29,491 nt of DNA from an uncultured Lachnospiraceae bacterium (lineage in GTDB: Bacteria > Bacillota_A > Clostridia > Lachnospirales > Lachnospiraceae): contig CANOBT010000069.1 of assembly GCA_947564305.1 (NCBI GenBank), positions 1 through 29,491 on the forward strand, written 5' to 3'. Positions 7,526-17,301 of the stretch are shown here, in pieces. Under the pieces are notes generated by a model, which saw nothing but the letters and a program-made list of their open reading frames with translations, had not been told where the DNA came from and made no database searches. Position 1 is the first letter of the stretch, and each line of letters opens with the position of its first letter. Made by a program: the position numbers and the translations under genes.

Positions 7526-10500
7526 AATCTTTCTTCACCTCATCAATCGCAGCATGGCACATGGCAAGTCTTTCTTCCTCTGTCGCAAATGGATTCTCTA
7601 CCGTTTCCCCCATGTCCAATCCTTTGCCTGTCATCCGTTGTTCTACTTCAGAATCCGCTTTCCCCACATCTACGCTGACCAAATTTAACAATTCCACAAA
7701 CGGTCTTAAGCCTTGCATTGGGTCACGGCTAAGTCTGATCAATGCCTCAACAGAATCCTGCGTATCCATGATCTCCTGGACATTCCTTATTGCACTCAGT
7801 ATCTGTGGCGCATTCCTCTTGCAAGCGTTGATCTTCCCTGTGTCATAATGAACAGCAATACTAACATGGCTTATCTGCGCCTGAGAATAAAACTGCCCGA
7901 TCTTCTTCACGATATCTTCTACATCTCCGGAGTCTTCTATCTCATCCATGTCTATCAGTTCTGCTATGATCCGGATCTGTGACGAAAGCACCGCTTTTTC
8001 ATCGTTCACAACCGTATCAATCCGTTCAAGAATCTTATGCAGGTGTTCACTATACAGCCTTCTTTTCTTAACAGGATCATCAAGCTGCAGCTCGTCCTCC
8101 GTAAAATGCAGACCGGTTCTTATAACTTTACGAACAGCCTTATTAAACGAAACATAGTCAAATTCATAATTGGTAGAAGTGACTGCCGTACCTTGCGGCA
8201 GGTTGTAGTACTGCAGAACACAATTATGTGCTTCCATGCCATCCGAACCGTTCACGATTTTCAGAAGATCGTTCCATGTTTTTGTATGCGCATTCGTGTC
8301 TGTGTTGGCAGGGTTCTTACTTAGCAACATTTCCACCGTAAAATTCTGGGGATTTTGATAATTCTTACAATACCCATTCAGAATCAGTCTATAATACTCG
8401 GCCGCAGCAGCATAAGTAAAATACTCGGATTCTTTATCGTTATAGTGCATGATTGCATGAACAATGGATGGCTTGATGCTGTCACTCCATCTTTGCACTC
8501 GATACAGGTAGTCTGTGGAGCCCTTAAAATTCCACGATTTTTTACCCACCTCGCTCCAGCGGACAAACGCCTCAATAATCTTTCTGGATTCAATGGATGC
8601 CGGCAACGTGACTACAGCCTCACTCTTCATGGTCTGACGTTCAAAAGCTACAAGACGCTTATTCCCGGTATCCCGAACCTTCAACATGGCATCAATGGAA
8701 ACGCCTTCCGAAAGCCAGTCAATGGTGTTAAAGAGATAACTGTTAATATTGTTTCTGGCATCATTCAAGGCTCGAACATTTTTTGTGGTTGCGCCAATGC
8801 TTAGCTTATAATCCTTTTGCTCAATCCACCTGTCCACTTCCGCCAGGGCAATCAATACCTGCTCATCTTCCTTTTCATTTGACTCTTCCACAGGCGGCGC
8901 CACTTCGTTTTGCCCTTCTGCATGGGCATCCTGTTCAATCTGTCTACCATCATCGGCACCCTGCACTCCATCAATCATAGGTAAACCGAGTTGCTGGTAA
9001 ACGCATGAAGGAATGCCGGCCAAATATTTTTCACCATTTCTTTCAAAAGACCGCAGCGTTCCATCTCCCCATATATACATGAAAAAGTACAATCTGATCT
9101 TTATTGTGTCATCAAACAATCTATTATTATAGATTGCATTTTGTAATTCGGTGTTAGATGCCTGAAAAGACGGCCGGCGCAGAGGAAATTCCTCCAAATG
9201 ATCCATGGCATCCTTTATGTATGGTTCTATAATTTCTCGCATCAATGCCCTCGGATTGCGTTTTGCCAAATCCTGTTTATCATATAAGAACAGGATTGCG
9301 TTTTGGGTAAAGGGGAACATATTTATGGTTTTCCCACCATAATTATATTCTCCCCATCCTTTACCGATTGTATCCGTATGAATCGGATATGTGCTCAAAT
9401 CGGCCTTGCCGACTTCCACCCAATTCCGTATATCTTCCGCTGATAAAGAAATCGTATTCAGATACTTGGCAAAAAATTCAATCAATCCGTTTCGATTTCC
9501 GGAGAATAAATCATCCGGAACATATACAAAGTTGTGAATCCTTCCTTTGGTATTACTTCTGAATTTTTCTCGATAGTAACCATCCGTTGATCCTACCACG
9601 GCATTGAGTCTGCACATATTTTTATCGGGATATTCTATTTTATCAGTCAATAAAGCATCAAGCAACGAGTCATCCACACCCGATGCTGCGGTAATATCCT
9701 CAATCAGTATGGTTAGCGTCTTCCCCTGTTTAAATAGCTCCTGCCTGATCTCTTCGATCACGTTTGCCAGATCTCCCGGCTCCAAGCCGGCACAGCGTTG
9801 TATAACCTTATCCACGAAAAGGTTCATATACCCCTTTACCGAGTCCACAAATTCTGGTTTCCCAAGCAGCTTATCAGCAATCTTCCTTGCCTTGTCATCC
9901 GCGCCCAAATATAATTGATTACGAAATTCAGCATCTATTTCAAAGTCTTCCGGCACGAACTCAGGTACTTTGTCATTTACATCGCTCGTCTTATTTTCTG
10001 CAAATTTCCCATAAATGCGATCTATCGGGCCGTCATCATCCATAAGCCTTGTTTTAAACAAGGAGTTTTGAAGAAGCGCAATCAGATGCTTTCTGTCTAC
10101 ATTACTAAGTTTTCTTTCCCCTTCTTCATCTCCGGCTTTTCCGTCATCATTGGTGATCTGAATAACAAACTGATAGTAGATCGTCTCTTTCAGTTCCCTT
10201 TCCTGAACCGTTGCCGCAGCCGATGCAAGCTTTTTGTACAACTCTCTGTTTGGAAGTTCCCGCACTTCGGGCAGCTCGATCAACTGTCTGATCGTACCCT
10301 TTAACGTATTGTCCGCTCTTCTGATCGGAAGAACAATTTCACTTTCAGACTTTCTTATTTCAAGCACGGAATCAATCCACCTAATCAAGTGTGACTTTCC
10401 CGCGCCACTATCACCTATCACCAAAACAAACTGGTCTTCTTCCTTCTCCCCCATGAATTGCTCATATACTTCTTCTTCCGTCTTCGGATGCTTTTTATCC

Positions 10501-10652
10501 TGTTCCGGCACTTCCGCGTGATCGGTAAGATGCTCAGTCACATAAAGCTTCTTCATCGGAACATGGGTTGCAAGAAAATCCCCCTTGGAGTTGTGCATAA
10601 CATCCGGGCGGATTACATCCATATACCTTTTTCGCGCTATATCTATATTCAT
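7512..10652 (-). CDS. dpdH: DpdH-like P-loop ATPase
   Basis: This large (1046 aa) ATPase has an N-terminal Walker A, VIGDSGAGKSHLIRW (78-92), and a Walker B, LTILIEDIT (313-321). The rest is a long, mostly helical region without other motifs I can name. The N-terminal KLYVTEHLTDH and size fit DpdH of the 7-deazaguanine DNA modification islands. In phosphorothioate islands the counterpart may be the ATPase of the PbeABCD set. It overlaps the upstream DpdG-like gene by 4 bp (ATGA), with AAAGGAGT as ribosome site. Its likely role is ATP-dependent assembly or sensing for the restriction module. Function is inferred from family and context, and the family call rests on motif layout and gene order. 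Confidence 0.65.
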   Translation of the reverse strand: MNIDIARKRYMDVIRPDVMHNSKGDFLATHVPMKKLYVTEHLTDHAEVPEQDKKHPKTEEEVYEQFMGEKEEDQFVLVIGDSGAGKSHLIRWIDSVLEIRKSESEIVLPIRRADNTLKGTIRQLIELPEVRELPNRELYKKLASAAATVQERELKETIYYQFVIQITNDDGKAGDEEGERKLSNVDRKHLIALLQNSLFKTRLMDDDGPIDRIYGKFAENKTSDVNDKVPEFVPEDFEIDAEFRNQLYLGADDKARKIADKLLGKPEFVDSVKGYMNLFVDKVIQRCAGLEPGDLANVIEEIRQELFKQGKTLTILIEDITAASGVDDSLLDALLTDKIEYPDKNMCRLNAVVGSTDGYYREKFRSNTKGRIHNFVYVPDDLFSGNRNGLIEFFAKYLNTISLSAEDIRNWVEVGKADLSTYPIHTDTIGKGWGEYNYGGKTINMFPFTQNAILFLYDKQDLAKRNPRALMREIIEPYIKDAMDHLEEFPLRRPSFQASNTELQNAIYNNRLFDDTIKIRLYFFMYIWGDGTLRSFERNGEKYLAGIPSCVYQQLGLPMIDGVQGADDGRQIEQDAHAEGQNEVAPPVEESNEKEDEQVLIALAEVDRWIEQKDYKLSIGATTKNVRALNDARNNINSYLFNTIDWLSEGVSIDAMLKVRDTGNKRLVAFERQTMKSEAVVTLPASIESRKIIEAFVRWSEVGKKSWNFKGSTDYLYRVQRWSDSIKPSIVHAIMHYNDKESEYFTYAAAAEYYRLILNGYCKNYQNPQNFTVEMLLSKNPANTDTNAHTKTWNDLLKIVNGSDGMEAHNCVLQYYNLPQGTAVTSTNYEFDYVSFNKAVRKVIRTGLHFTEDELQLDDPVKKRRLYSEHLHKILERIDTVVNDEKAVLSSQIRIIAELIDMDEIEDSGDVEDIVKKIGQFYSQAQISHVSIAVHYDTGKINACKRNAPQILSAIRNVQEIMDTQDSVEALIRLSRDPMQGLRPFVELLNLVSVDVGKADSEVEQRMTGKGLDMGETVENPFATEEERLAMCHAAIDEVKKDYVNG

Positions 10653-11437
10653 GCTTTTACTCCTTTATACACGACCGATGAAACCAGCTGATTAAACAAC
10701 TCTTTCGATGGATATAAAATCCATTTCATTTCCTGGTCACTTCCGAACTTCAGCACAATTTCACCGTTGTCATGCAATTCTCTTAAAGCACTGGACATGG
10801 CAATATTCAAATTTTTTTCGGATGTAGAAGCCGGCAGCATAATCCGGCCATATTGCATGAACCTTGCCATAAAATCTGACATCGAATATTCCTGTTTTTT
10901 CTCCAAATTCATCAAACGGAGTACATCCTTTACATATACATAAGCGTTCGGCAAAAAAACCATATCATTCATTAAGCCAAATCCCAGAAACTGTGACCAA
11001 AATCGCCATCCTCTGATCATAGGTGCTTTAATAGTCTCTCCAAGCTGCTTTGATATATATTTAAGCATGTTGTCCGAAATGGCGTTATACTCATATATTT
11101 TTTCATTCATGTTTACGATTATGTTTGTACATTTCCAAAATTGTCCGTCTGACAGATCCGGCAAAATCGAAATGACATATCTCCGAAAGTCCTCGATCGT
11201 TTTCAATCTTTCCACTTCATCCGAAAGGCTGACTACATTGTCCTTGTTTTCAACCAGTTGAAGTTCCTCTGCTGCCTTCATGATCGCCGAGAAATACGAC
11301 GTTCCCTCATATATTTCCTTTGGCTCCATAAATCCCCTCAGCTCGCTCCGGGAAATATCTTTTTTTGATTCAACAATTTTGTATAAGGCAAACACTCTCG
11401 CAGGTATTGCTTCTGTTACCATATTTCCAATAAACAT
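10649..11437 (-). CDS. dpdG: DpdG-like protein
   Basis: This 262-aa protein has no catalytic motif. The N-terminal 60 residues (RVFALYKIVESKKDISRSEL) read like a winged-helix fold. The rest is helical with a central aromatic-rich segment (RGWRFWSQFLGFGLM, about 142-156). It lies between the DpdF-like helicase (17 bp) and the DpdH-like ATPase (4-bp overlap). The block DpdE-DpdF-DpdG-DpdH, with a protein of this length in third place, is the main reason for the call. A DNA-binding or adaptor role is possible. The start ATG has AAGGAA 7 bp upstream. Confidence 0.6.
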   Translation of the reverse strand: MFIGNMVTEAIPARVFALYKIVESKKDISRSELRGFMEPKEIYEGTSYFSAIMKAAEELQLVENKDNVVSLSDEVERLKTIEDFRRYVISILPDLSDGQFWKCTNIIVNMNEKIYEYNAISDNMLKYISKQLGETIKAPMIRGWRFWSQFLGFGLMNDMVFLPNAYVYVKDVLRLMNLEKKQEYSMSDFMARFMQYGRIMLPASTSEKNLNIAMSSALRELHDNGEIVLKFGSDQEMKWILYPSKELFNQLVSSVVYKGVKA

Positions 11438-11454
11438 CTGTTAATTCCTTTCCG

Positions 11455-13872
11455 CTATCCGATTACTTTTCCATCTATATCCAATGAAATGGTTTTTTCA
11501 GACAATTTTGATATAGCAAAATCACTGTTTACAACATGAATCACATGGTTTCCCTTTTTTACACATTTTCGGATCACATGATATTCCTCTATTGCGCTAT
11601 TAGAATCATCGCTATAAACAGCCATGATCAATCCTGTAATGAAAAACCCGTTATCATATTTCAATAAGGTGCGTAATTCCCTGTAATTGACATAGATCAA
11701 ATCCGGATTCGAACTTTCGTAATATCCAATATCCGTATCAATGACAACCACATTTGGTTTATACCGGTCTATCAAGCTTTTTCTTTCATCCTGCGTAATC
11801 AGAAGCGCCTCTTTTGTATCTGAAAAGAACGCCTCCATATCAGATGATAAGGCTTTCCCCGGTCCTCTCAACTCATCAAAATGCGGGAACCCGTCAGTCT
11901 CATCACAAACTACTTCCTCATGCTGCCCGCAGCCCGGACAGTATTCAGAGACAAGAGGATAGGTGTCATAGAACATGGAAGACCAGCATTGCATGGATTC
12001 TTTTTCTATTGCGTTTCTCATCAAGGAGAAAGCTGACAAGGATTTTGCCGCTTCCTTTTCTCTGACTGAATCAAATAGAGCATATGTCGTATCTGAATCT
12101 ACAGTGATTGCCTCATTTAAAATCTTTATCGTAAAAATGTACTTATTGCTGCTGTCCAGCTCAATGGATAAAATGCGGATCATGTCGTATCTGTTTAACA
12201 GCAAAAGAACATTGATGTTCCATTTCTCATCACTGTCATTTCCTTCTTCAAAGAAATCGATCCGGCTATAGTTAGGTTTTGTTGAAGCAAAAACTGCAAT
12301 TTCCCCACCCTTCCACATGTTATCAGGATTTTTATACATGCTCCACCAGCGTCCCCAAAGCTTCTGTGTTGTCAGCACTTTACTTACATGATTAAATGCT
12401 TTGGATACATCGTCATTCTCGATGCACATCACGCTCAAAGACGGAAGTCCATCCCTCCCTCCTCTGCCTAATTCTTGATAATAGGAATCAGGACTCACCG
12501 GAACATACAGATGAACAACGCTTCTCACATCAGACTTATCGACACCTACACCAAATGCAGAAGTTGCTATCATGATTTCATATTGATTATCAGACCACTG
12601 ATCGATCAATTCCAGTCGCTCATCTGATTTGGTATCGCCCGTAAATGTTCTTATATTGGAATAGCCAAAACGCTGAAGGTACTCCTTCCATTTCTCCGCT
12701 TCGTAAGGAGCACTCACATATAAGATCATCGGCTTTGGCATCACATTGACAATATTTAAGGCTTTCCTTCTCTTATCCTTATATCCGTCAGCCATAACCA
12801 TAACATAATGCGGCTCTTTTCTTAAGGCATCACATCGAAGTTCCATCCATTTCCCATTTACAGAAAACATCCTCTTCAAAGTGGTTACCGTATCATCCTT
12901 AAACGTAGCCGAAAGCAGGAATGTTCGGATATCCGGATTCACCCGCAGCAGTTCTTTTCTCCAGGGACCAAGACACTGGTAGTCCACCCTGAAAAAATCT
13001 CCCCATGCCACCACAATATGTGCCTCATCAATAATGATATTCTTCAAATATCGGCTTGTATTTGCTTCATTGACCAATTCCCGGAATTTTTCGTTTTTAA
13101 TCAATGCTTCCGGTGAGATAAAAAGCAATCTGGCTGTATGATTCTTAATGGCTTCAGATATTTCGTTCAGTTTCCTGCAACCACTGTAATAATAAAAGAT
13201 TTCATTATCAACGGATGACTTTATGTTATTTCTGGCTACTCTTTCCTGATCTATGGCAAGAGACACCGTGGGTACGATCACGATTGACAGCCCTTTTTCC
13301 TTATAGCTGACTGCCTGCGTTACAAGGCTCTTTCCACCCCCTGTCGGCATAGAGATCAGAGTCGTATAACCGCATGGAGTATTCAGCGCACCGTGGACGC
13401 ACAATTTCTGTTCAATGGATTTGAAATGCCGAAAACCTGTCATTTCATCTATGTACCTATTGGTAAGTAGGCTGTACGTGGAATGTGTCTCCGGCACTGT
13501 GGATCCGGGAGTTACAAAAGCATTTTCCACAAAACTCTTATGTCTGACGTAATTAGGGATCTCATAAGTTGCATAGTACTTCCGGATTGATGAATTAAAA
13601 TGAATACCCAAATGATTGTTATCCAGAATTCCAGGATCATCCACGCGCAGGTCGGTTTGAAACGAAAGCATAAAGCTTCTTAAAGTGCTCACATAATCCG
13701 AAAGCCCTGCTTCACCTGCCCTGTATTTTTGGAAGGTATTCACAAGCCGGGCAACCACATTTTCTAGTGCGCTTTCAACCGCATTCGCGCCGCTGTCATA
13801 TTCGAGAATGTATTCATCAATCTCACCATTAATAAGCTTTTCTATATGATCTACGATCAGTGCTTTATCCAC
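11455..13872 (-). CDS. dpdF: DpdF-like RecQ-family DNA helicase
   Basis: This 805-aa superfamily 2 helicase shows Walker A MPTGGGKS (175-182), IDEAH (281-285), SAT (321-323), a RecQ-like motif V region TSAFGVGVDKSDVR (437-450) and motif VI QELGRGGRDG (466-475). A CPGC pair near residue 648 may bind zinc. The first 170 residues have no helicase motif and probably form a partner-binding domain. RecQ proteins usually carry a short N-terminus and an HRDC domain; neither is seen. It starts with GTG, with TGAGGGT 9 bp upstream, 38 bp after the DpdE-like gene. It would unwind or translocate on invader DNA as part of the restriction module. The helicase assignment is firm; the DpdF assignment comes from length and order. 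Confidence 0.75.
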   Translation of the reverse strand: MDKALIVDHIEKLINGEIDEYILEYDSGANAVESALENVVARLVNTFQKYRAGEAGLSDYVSTLRSFMLSFQTDLRVDDPGILDNNHLGIHFNSSIRKYYATYEIPNYVRHKSFVENAFVTPGSTVPETHSTYSLLTNRYIDEMTGFRHFKSIEQKLCVHGALNTPCGYTTLISMPTGGGKSLVTQAVSYKEKGLSIVIVPTVSLAIDQERVARNNIKSSVDNEIFYYYSGCRKLNEISEAIKNHTARLLFISPEALIKNEKFRELVNEANTSRYLKNIIIDEAHIVVAWGDFFRVDYQCLGPWRKELLRVNPDIRTFLLSATFKDDTVTTLKRMFSVNGKWMELRCDALRKEPHYVMVMADGYKDKRRKALNIVNVMPKPMILYVSAPYEAEKWKEYLQRFGYSNIRTFTGDTKSDERLELIDQWSDNQYEIMIATSAFGVGVDKSDVRSVVHLYVPVSPDSYYQELGRGGRDGLPSLSVMCIENDDVSKAFNHVSKVLTTQKLWGRWWSMYKNPDNMWKGGEIAVFASTKPNYSRIDFFEEGNDSDEKWNINVLLLLNRYDMIRILSIELDSSNKYIFTIKILNEAITVDSDTTYALFDSVREKEAAKSLSAFSLMRNAIEKESMQCWSSMFYDTYPLVSEYCPGCGQHEEVVCDETDGFPHFDELRGPGKALSSDMEAFFSDTKEALLITQDERKSLIDRYKPNVVVIDTDIGYYESSNPDLIYVNYRELRTLLKYDNGFFITGLIMAVYSDDSNSAIEEYHVIRKCVKKGNHVIHVVNSDFAISKLSEKTISLDIDGKVIG

Positions 13873-13910
13873 TATGTTTTACCCTCAAATCAAGGTTGAA
13901 AGATTTTCTT

Positions 13911-16900
13911 TCAGCCTTTCACCAGCCACATATAGCATGCGGATTCCATTCTTATAATGGGTTTACACAAGCTATTATATATGATTTCATATTGTTTCTT
14001 CATAAGATCCACAGAGTCATCGGATTTTATCCCATAGTAGTCTGCTTTTGCTTCGTGCGTCGAAAGAATCTGATTCATCATTTCCTTTGCCCCTGATATA
14101 TTTGATTCTCCCTTAAATTTCTCAGATGCCTTTTTTCTGGCAATTTTACCACTCCGCGTTACCAGTTTTTCCCAACGTTCTTCTGGAAAATACGATCTGA
14201 ACCAGTCTATATTGGAGCATTTGTACTTCTTTGGAATATTCAGAAAGCTATTACCGAATCCGCGTCTACCTAAATGCTCAATCGTATCGCCCTGATTAAA
14301 ATACCCGGCCTGTACTATTCTTCTGTGTTCACTTAAAACCGTTTTTTCTGGAACATCTTCATATGCCGTAAACGCAACCGATATTATCTGGATTGAAGTT
14401 GCAAAGTACTGTCTGAACAAACCTAATGCGTATAAAGAGATTCCTTCGTCCAAAAGCAATCTTTCATTCGGCTCCACAGAAAATGTATAAATAAAACCTT
14501 TCCACTCAACAGAGGATAATGCCGCAATCGCTGTTGCCATCCCCTTATAGGAATGCATTGCATTGTCCGTGATACAGTCAAATATCTCGTCTCCGGGTGC
14601 ATAAAAATGGATATAATCATTCTTAATCGCAATATCCCGATCAAAAGATCCTTTGATGCTCCTGTTATTCCTGAAGATATTTTTTTGCTTATCTTCTTCC
14701 AAGCCGCGTTGCACCCTGATTGCAATTTCATTTTGTTTTTTATTCAGATAACTATCCCAACTTGGCGGTATCAGGAAAGAGTTTTGCGCGGATCTGATGG
14801 AGAAATTATTTTCATCAAACGTAACCAGTCCGCTGTCTTCATTTTGATGTACCGTTCCAAAGCCTGCCAAAGACGCCCAGCTCATCATAGTTTGCGCAAA
14901 CAGAGCATTCTCATTGAACTGGTAATTCGACAGCAGCCGTTCAAGCTGATTATATAACGGTCTGTATCTTAACGCTGCCGTATCAAAAATCTGTTCTCTC
15001 CGAACAGTTTCTCTCATCTGTCCGGCTTCCTTGATCAATTCCGGAACAAGTCTGTATAGTCCAAACTCAAAATCCGTGCGGATTGACTCCATAATCTTAT
15101 GATTGATGTCATTCATTATGATTTCAAGTCCGCTCAAAGACTGTCCGAATACGTTCAGCCCCTCATTCCATAAATGAAACATCTGATCCTCATAGCTTTC
15201 GATCGAATGAATGGCCACAGATGTCACAGGAATCTGTATATCTCTTCCCATGCGGTCAAGTCTTCCTATTCGCTGCTCAATTGTATTGATATTCCATGGT
15301 AAATCCACATGGATCACATAGTCTGCGATCTGAAGGTTTCTTCCTTCACCACCGGATTTGTCACAGAGCAATATTCTGCATGTCGGATCTGATTGAAAGC
15401 GGTATATATTGATCTCTGCTTCATTCTGGTCCATATCGGTAGAAAAGGAAACTACTTCATCTCCAAATGTGTCATAAAGGACTTTGCCATAAACATCAAA
15501 TGTCTCGGCATGATCGGTAAATACTACAGCCTTCTTATCAAGAAGTTCTGTCTCTATATAGCTTACAATCTTAACAAGACGTGAAGGGTGAGTTTCCACA
15601 TCATCCAATGCATCCGTCATTCTTAGCAGTATTTCATTTTCATCTTCCACCCAGCGGTCAGCACTTTTCCCCACATTTTCTGGAATAGAAATATTATCCC
15701 CGTATATTTCCCTTAATCTTGCCCTATACGCCCACGGCGAACTGAAAAACGCTTCCAGAATCGGTTGAATTTCCCGTTCCACTTCAGCCGCTTTGATCTC
15801 GCCCTGATTTTGAACAATCCATTCTTTTAAGGTCCTGTATGCCTCATACTCATAATAATTGACACTGTCTCCGAGGGAGTATGTAATCTCTACCAGCCGT
15901 CTTTCAGCAAACTCTCTGTCTTCATCCTTTGGATAAACACCGAGAATTGCTCTTCTTCCTCTGATAATGCTTCTTTCGATCTGGTAATTATCGCATACAT
16001 AAGAAATGACCACCTGCATATCATACAGACCAAAATCTTCTTTTTCCGTATCAATATCCGCAATCATCTGACCCAGTGTAGTATCTCCGATTAAATCGGA
16101 AAGATCATTCAAGGTTTCCTTCAATTCCTCAAGCTGATCCTGTACGTCCTCATTCTCGTGCGGATCCCCCTCTACTTCCGGAAGCAATTCATTTTTCAAA
16201 CTGTCAATATCATCAAGCAAGGAGTGCGTAAGCTGCGAAATCTGGTTCTGCTTATTCACAAGTTCCGTAAACTCTTCTATATTGATATCATCATAGATTG
16301 AAGCCTGAATCAGCCTCAAGAGTTTGAGATATTCCTCCTTGCGCTGTTGTATAGGCGTTGCGCTCAATAATATGATATTTTCGGCATTTCTGCTTAAGGT
16401 GTGGACTTTCTCATACATATCCGATTCTCTTATACAATTATGCACCTCGTCTACGATCACAAAATCCCATTTGGTATTGCAATCAGCCACCTCTAATTCT
16501 TCGATTGTTTTGATCGAAAGTAAATGATCGTTCTCGTTCTCCCCTTCCAGAATACCAAATTTAAACAAAAGTTCCGTCTTCCATTGAGCCGCCAGAGCAC
16601 TTGGAACAACAATCAATATGTTCTTTCCTGCTTTGTTGCTCAAGAAAATTTTTAATATGGAACACGCCTCAATTGTCTTTCCCAAACCAACTTCGTCTGC
16701 CAGCATATATCTGCATTTTTCGGTCTGCAGGCATCTCATGATCGTATTTACCTGAAATGCCTTTAGGTAAATCTTGCATCCGGCCAACTCTTTAAAACCA
16801 AAAATGGAATTGTCTAAGATGTTCATTGTATCCTTGACAATCTGCCTTCCAAGATACCAGCATGGATTTTGGAATTCGTATTTGACAAGCTGATGAACCG

Positions 16901-17288
16901 GGTCTGCTGCACCCGAAAAAAAAGATGCCGTAAGTTTTTCCTCATTCACGCACAGATACTCCTTACTATCACTGTACTGAATATAATAATCAAAACCCCC
17001 GTCTTCCCGCATCTTATACTCTACCACAACAGAAGGCTTTCGCTCGTACATAACCTGCGATCCCTTGAAAAGGTGACAGTGATCCAGCGCAGAAAGCGGA
17101 GCTTCCTTTACCTCATCCGGGATATATTCAAAAAACTTTCTATATCCGAATGGATCCGCAAACGAAATATGAGCTGTCTCATTAAATTCATTCACGCTGA
17201 CGACTTTACCTGTCGCAAAGATTCTGGGATCCCGTGGGTGTTCACGATCAATCGGACACCTTACAAAGACTCCTTTTTCTATCATCAT
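13911..17288 (-). CDS. dpdE: DpdE-like SNF2-family helicase/translocase
   Basis: This 1125-aa SNF2-type ATPase has motif I LADEVGLGKT (196-205), DEVH (280-283), LLSATPIQQR (307-316), a C-terminal lobe with CDKSGGEGRNLQ (642-653), and motif VI EQRIGRLDRMGR (671-682). The first 180 residues contain a small beta-rich region around VVSVNEFNETAHISF. Between the lobes lies a long insertion with acidic, coiled-coil-like sequence (355-415). About 440 residues after motif VI carry no motif I can name. SNF2 translocases in defence loci move along DNA and drive or block nucleases. The gene begins at ATG 17288 (a second ATG follows directly) with GACGAGGT upstream, 13 bp after the AddB-like gene. Confidence 0.75.
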   Translation of the reverse strand: MMIEKGVFVRCPIDREHPRDPRIFATGKVVSVNEFNETAHISFADPFGYRKFFEYIPDEVKEAPLSALDHCHLFKGSQVMYERKPSVVVEYKMREDGGFDYYIQYSDSKEYLCVNEEKLTASFFSGAADPVHQLVKYEFQNPCWYLGRQIVKDTMNILDNSIFGFKELAGCKIYLKAFQVNTIMRCLQTEKCRYMLADEVGLGKTIEACSILKIFLSNKAGKNILIVVPSALAAQWKTELLFKFGILEGENENDHLLSIKTIEELEVADCNTKWDFVIVDEVHNCIRESDMYEKVHTLSRNAENIILLSATPIQQRKEEYLKLLRLIQASIYDDINIEEFTELVNKQNQISQLTHSLLDDIDSLKNELLPEVEGDPHENEDVQDQLEELKETLNDLSDLIGDTTLGQMIADIDTEKEDFGLYDMQVVISYVCDNYQIERSIIRGRRAILGVYPKDEDREFAERRLVEITYSLGDSVNYYEYEAYRTLKEWIVQNQGEIKAAEVEREIQPILEAFFSSPWAYRARLREIYGDNISIPENVGKSADRWVEDENEILLRMTDALDDVETHPSRLVKIVSYIETELLDKKAVVFTDHAETFDVYGKVLYDTFGDEVVSFSTDMDQNEAEINIYRFQSDPTCRILLCDKSGGEGRNLQIADYVIHVDLPWNINTIEQRIGRLDRMGRDIQIPVTSVAIHSIESYEDQMFHLWNEGLNVFGQSLSGLEIIMNDINHKIMESIRTDFEFGLYRLVPELIKEAGQMRETVRREQIFDTAALRYRPLYNQLERLLSNYQFNENALFAQTMMSWASLAGFGTVHQNEDSGLVTFDENNFSIRSAQNSFLIPPSWDSYLNKKQNEIAIRVQRGLEEDKQKNIFRNNRSIKGSFDRDIAIKNDYIHFYAPGDEIFDCITDNAMHSYKGMATAIAALSSVEWKGFIYTFSVEPNERLLLDEGISLYALGLFRQYFATSIQIISVAFTAYEDVPEKTVLSEHRRIVQAGYFNQGDTIEHLGRRGFGNSFLNIPKKYKCSNIDWFRSYFPEERWEKLVTRSGKIARKKASEKFKGESNISGAKEMMNQILSTHEAKADYYGIKSDDSVDLMKKQYEIIYNSLCKPIIRMESACYMWLVKG

Positions 17289-17301
17289 GATACCTCGTCA
17301 C

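Noticed and set aside
14423..14731. 102-codon minus-strand ORF as a separate gene
   Set aside because: It lies wholly inside the DpdE-like gene in another frame, with no ribosome site or spacing that fits the operon.
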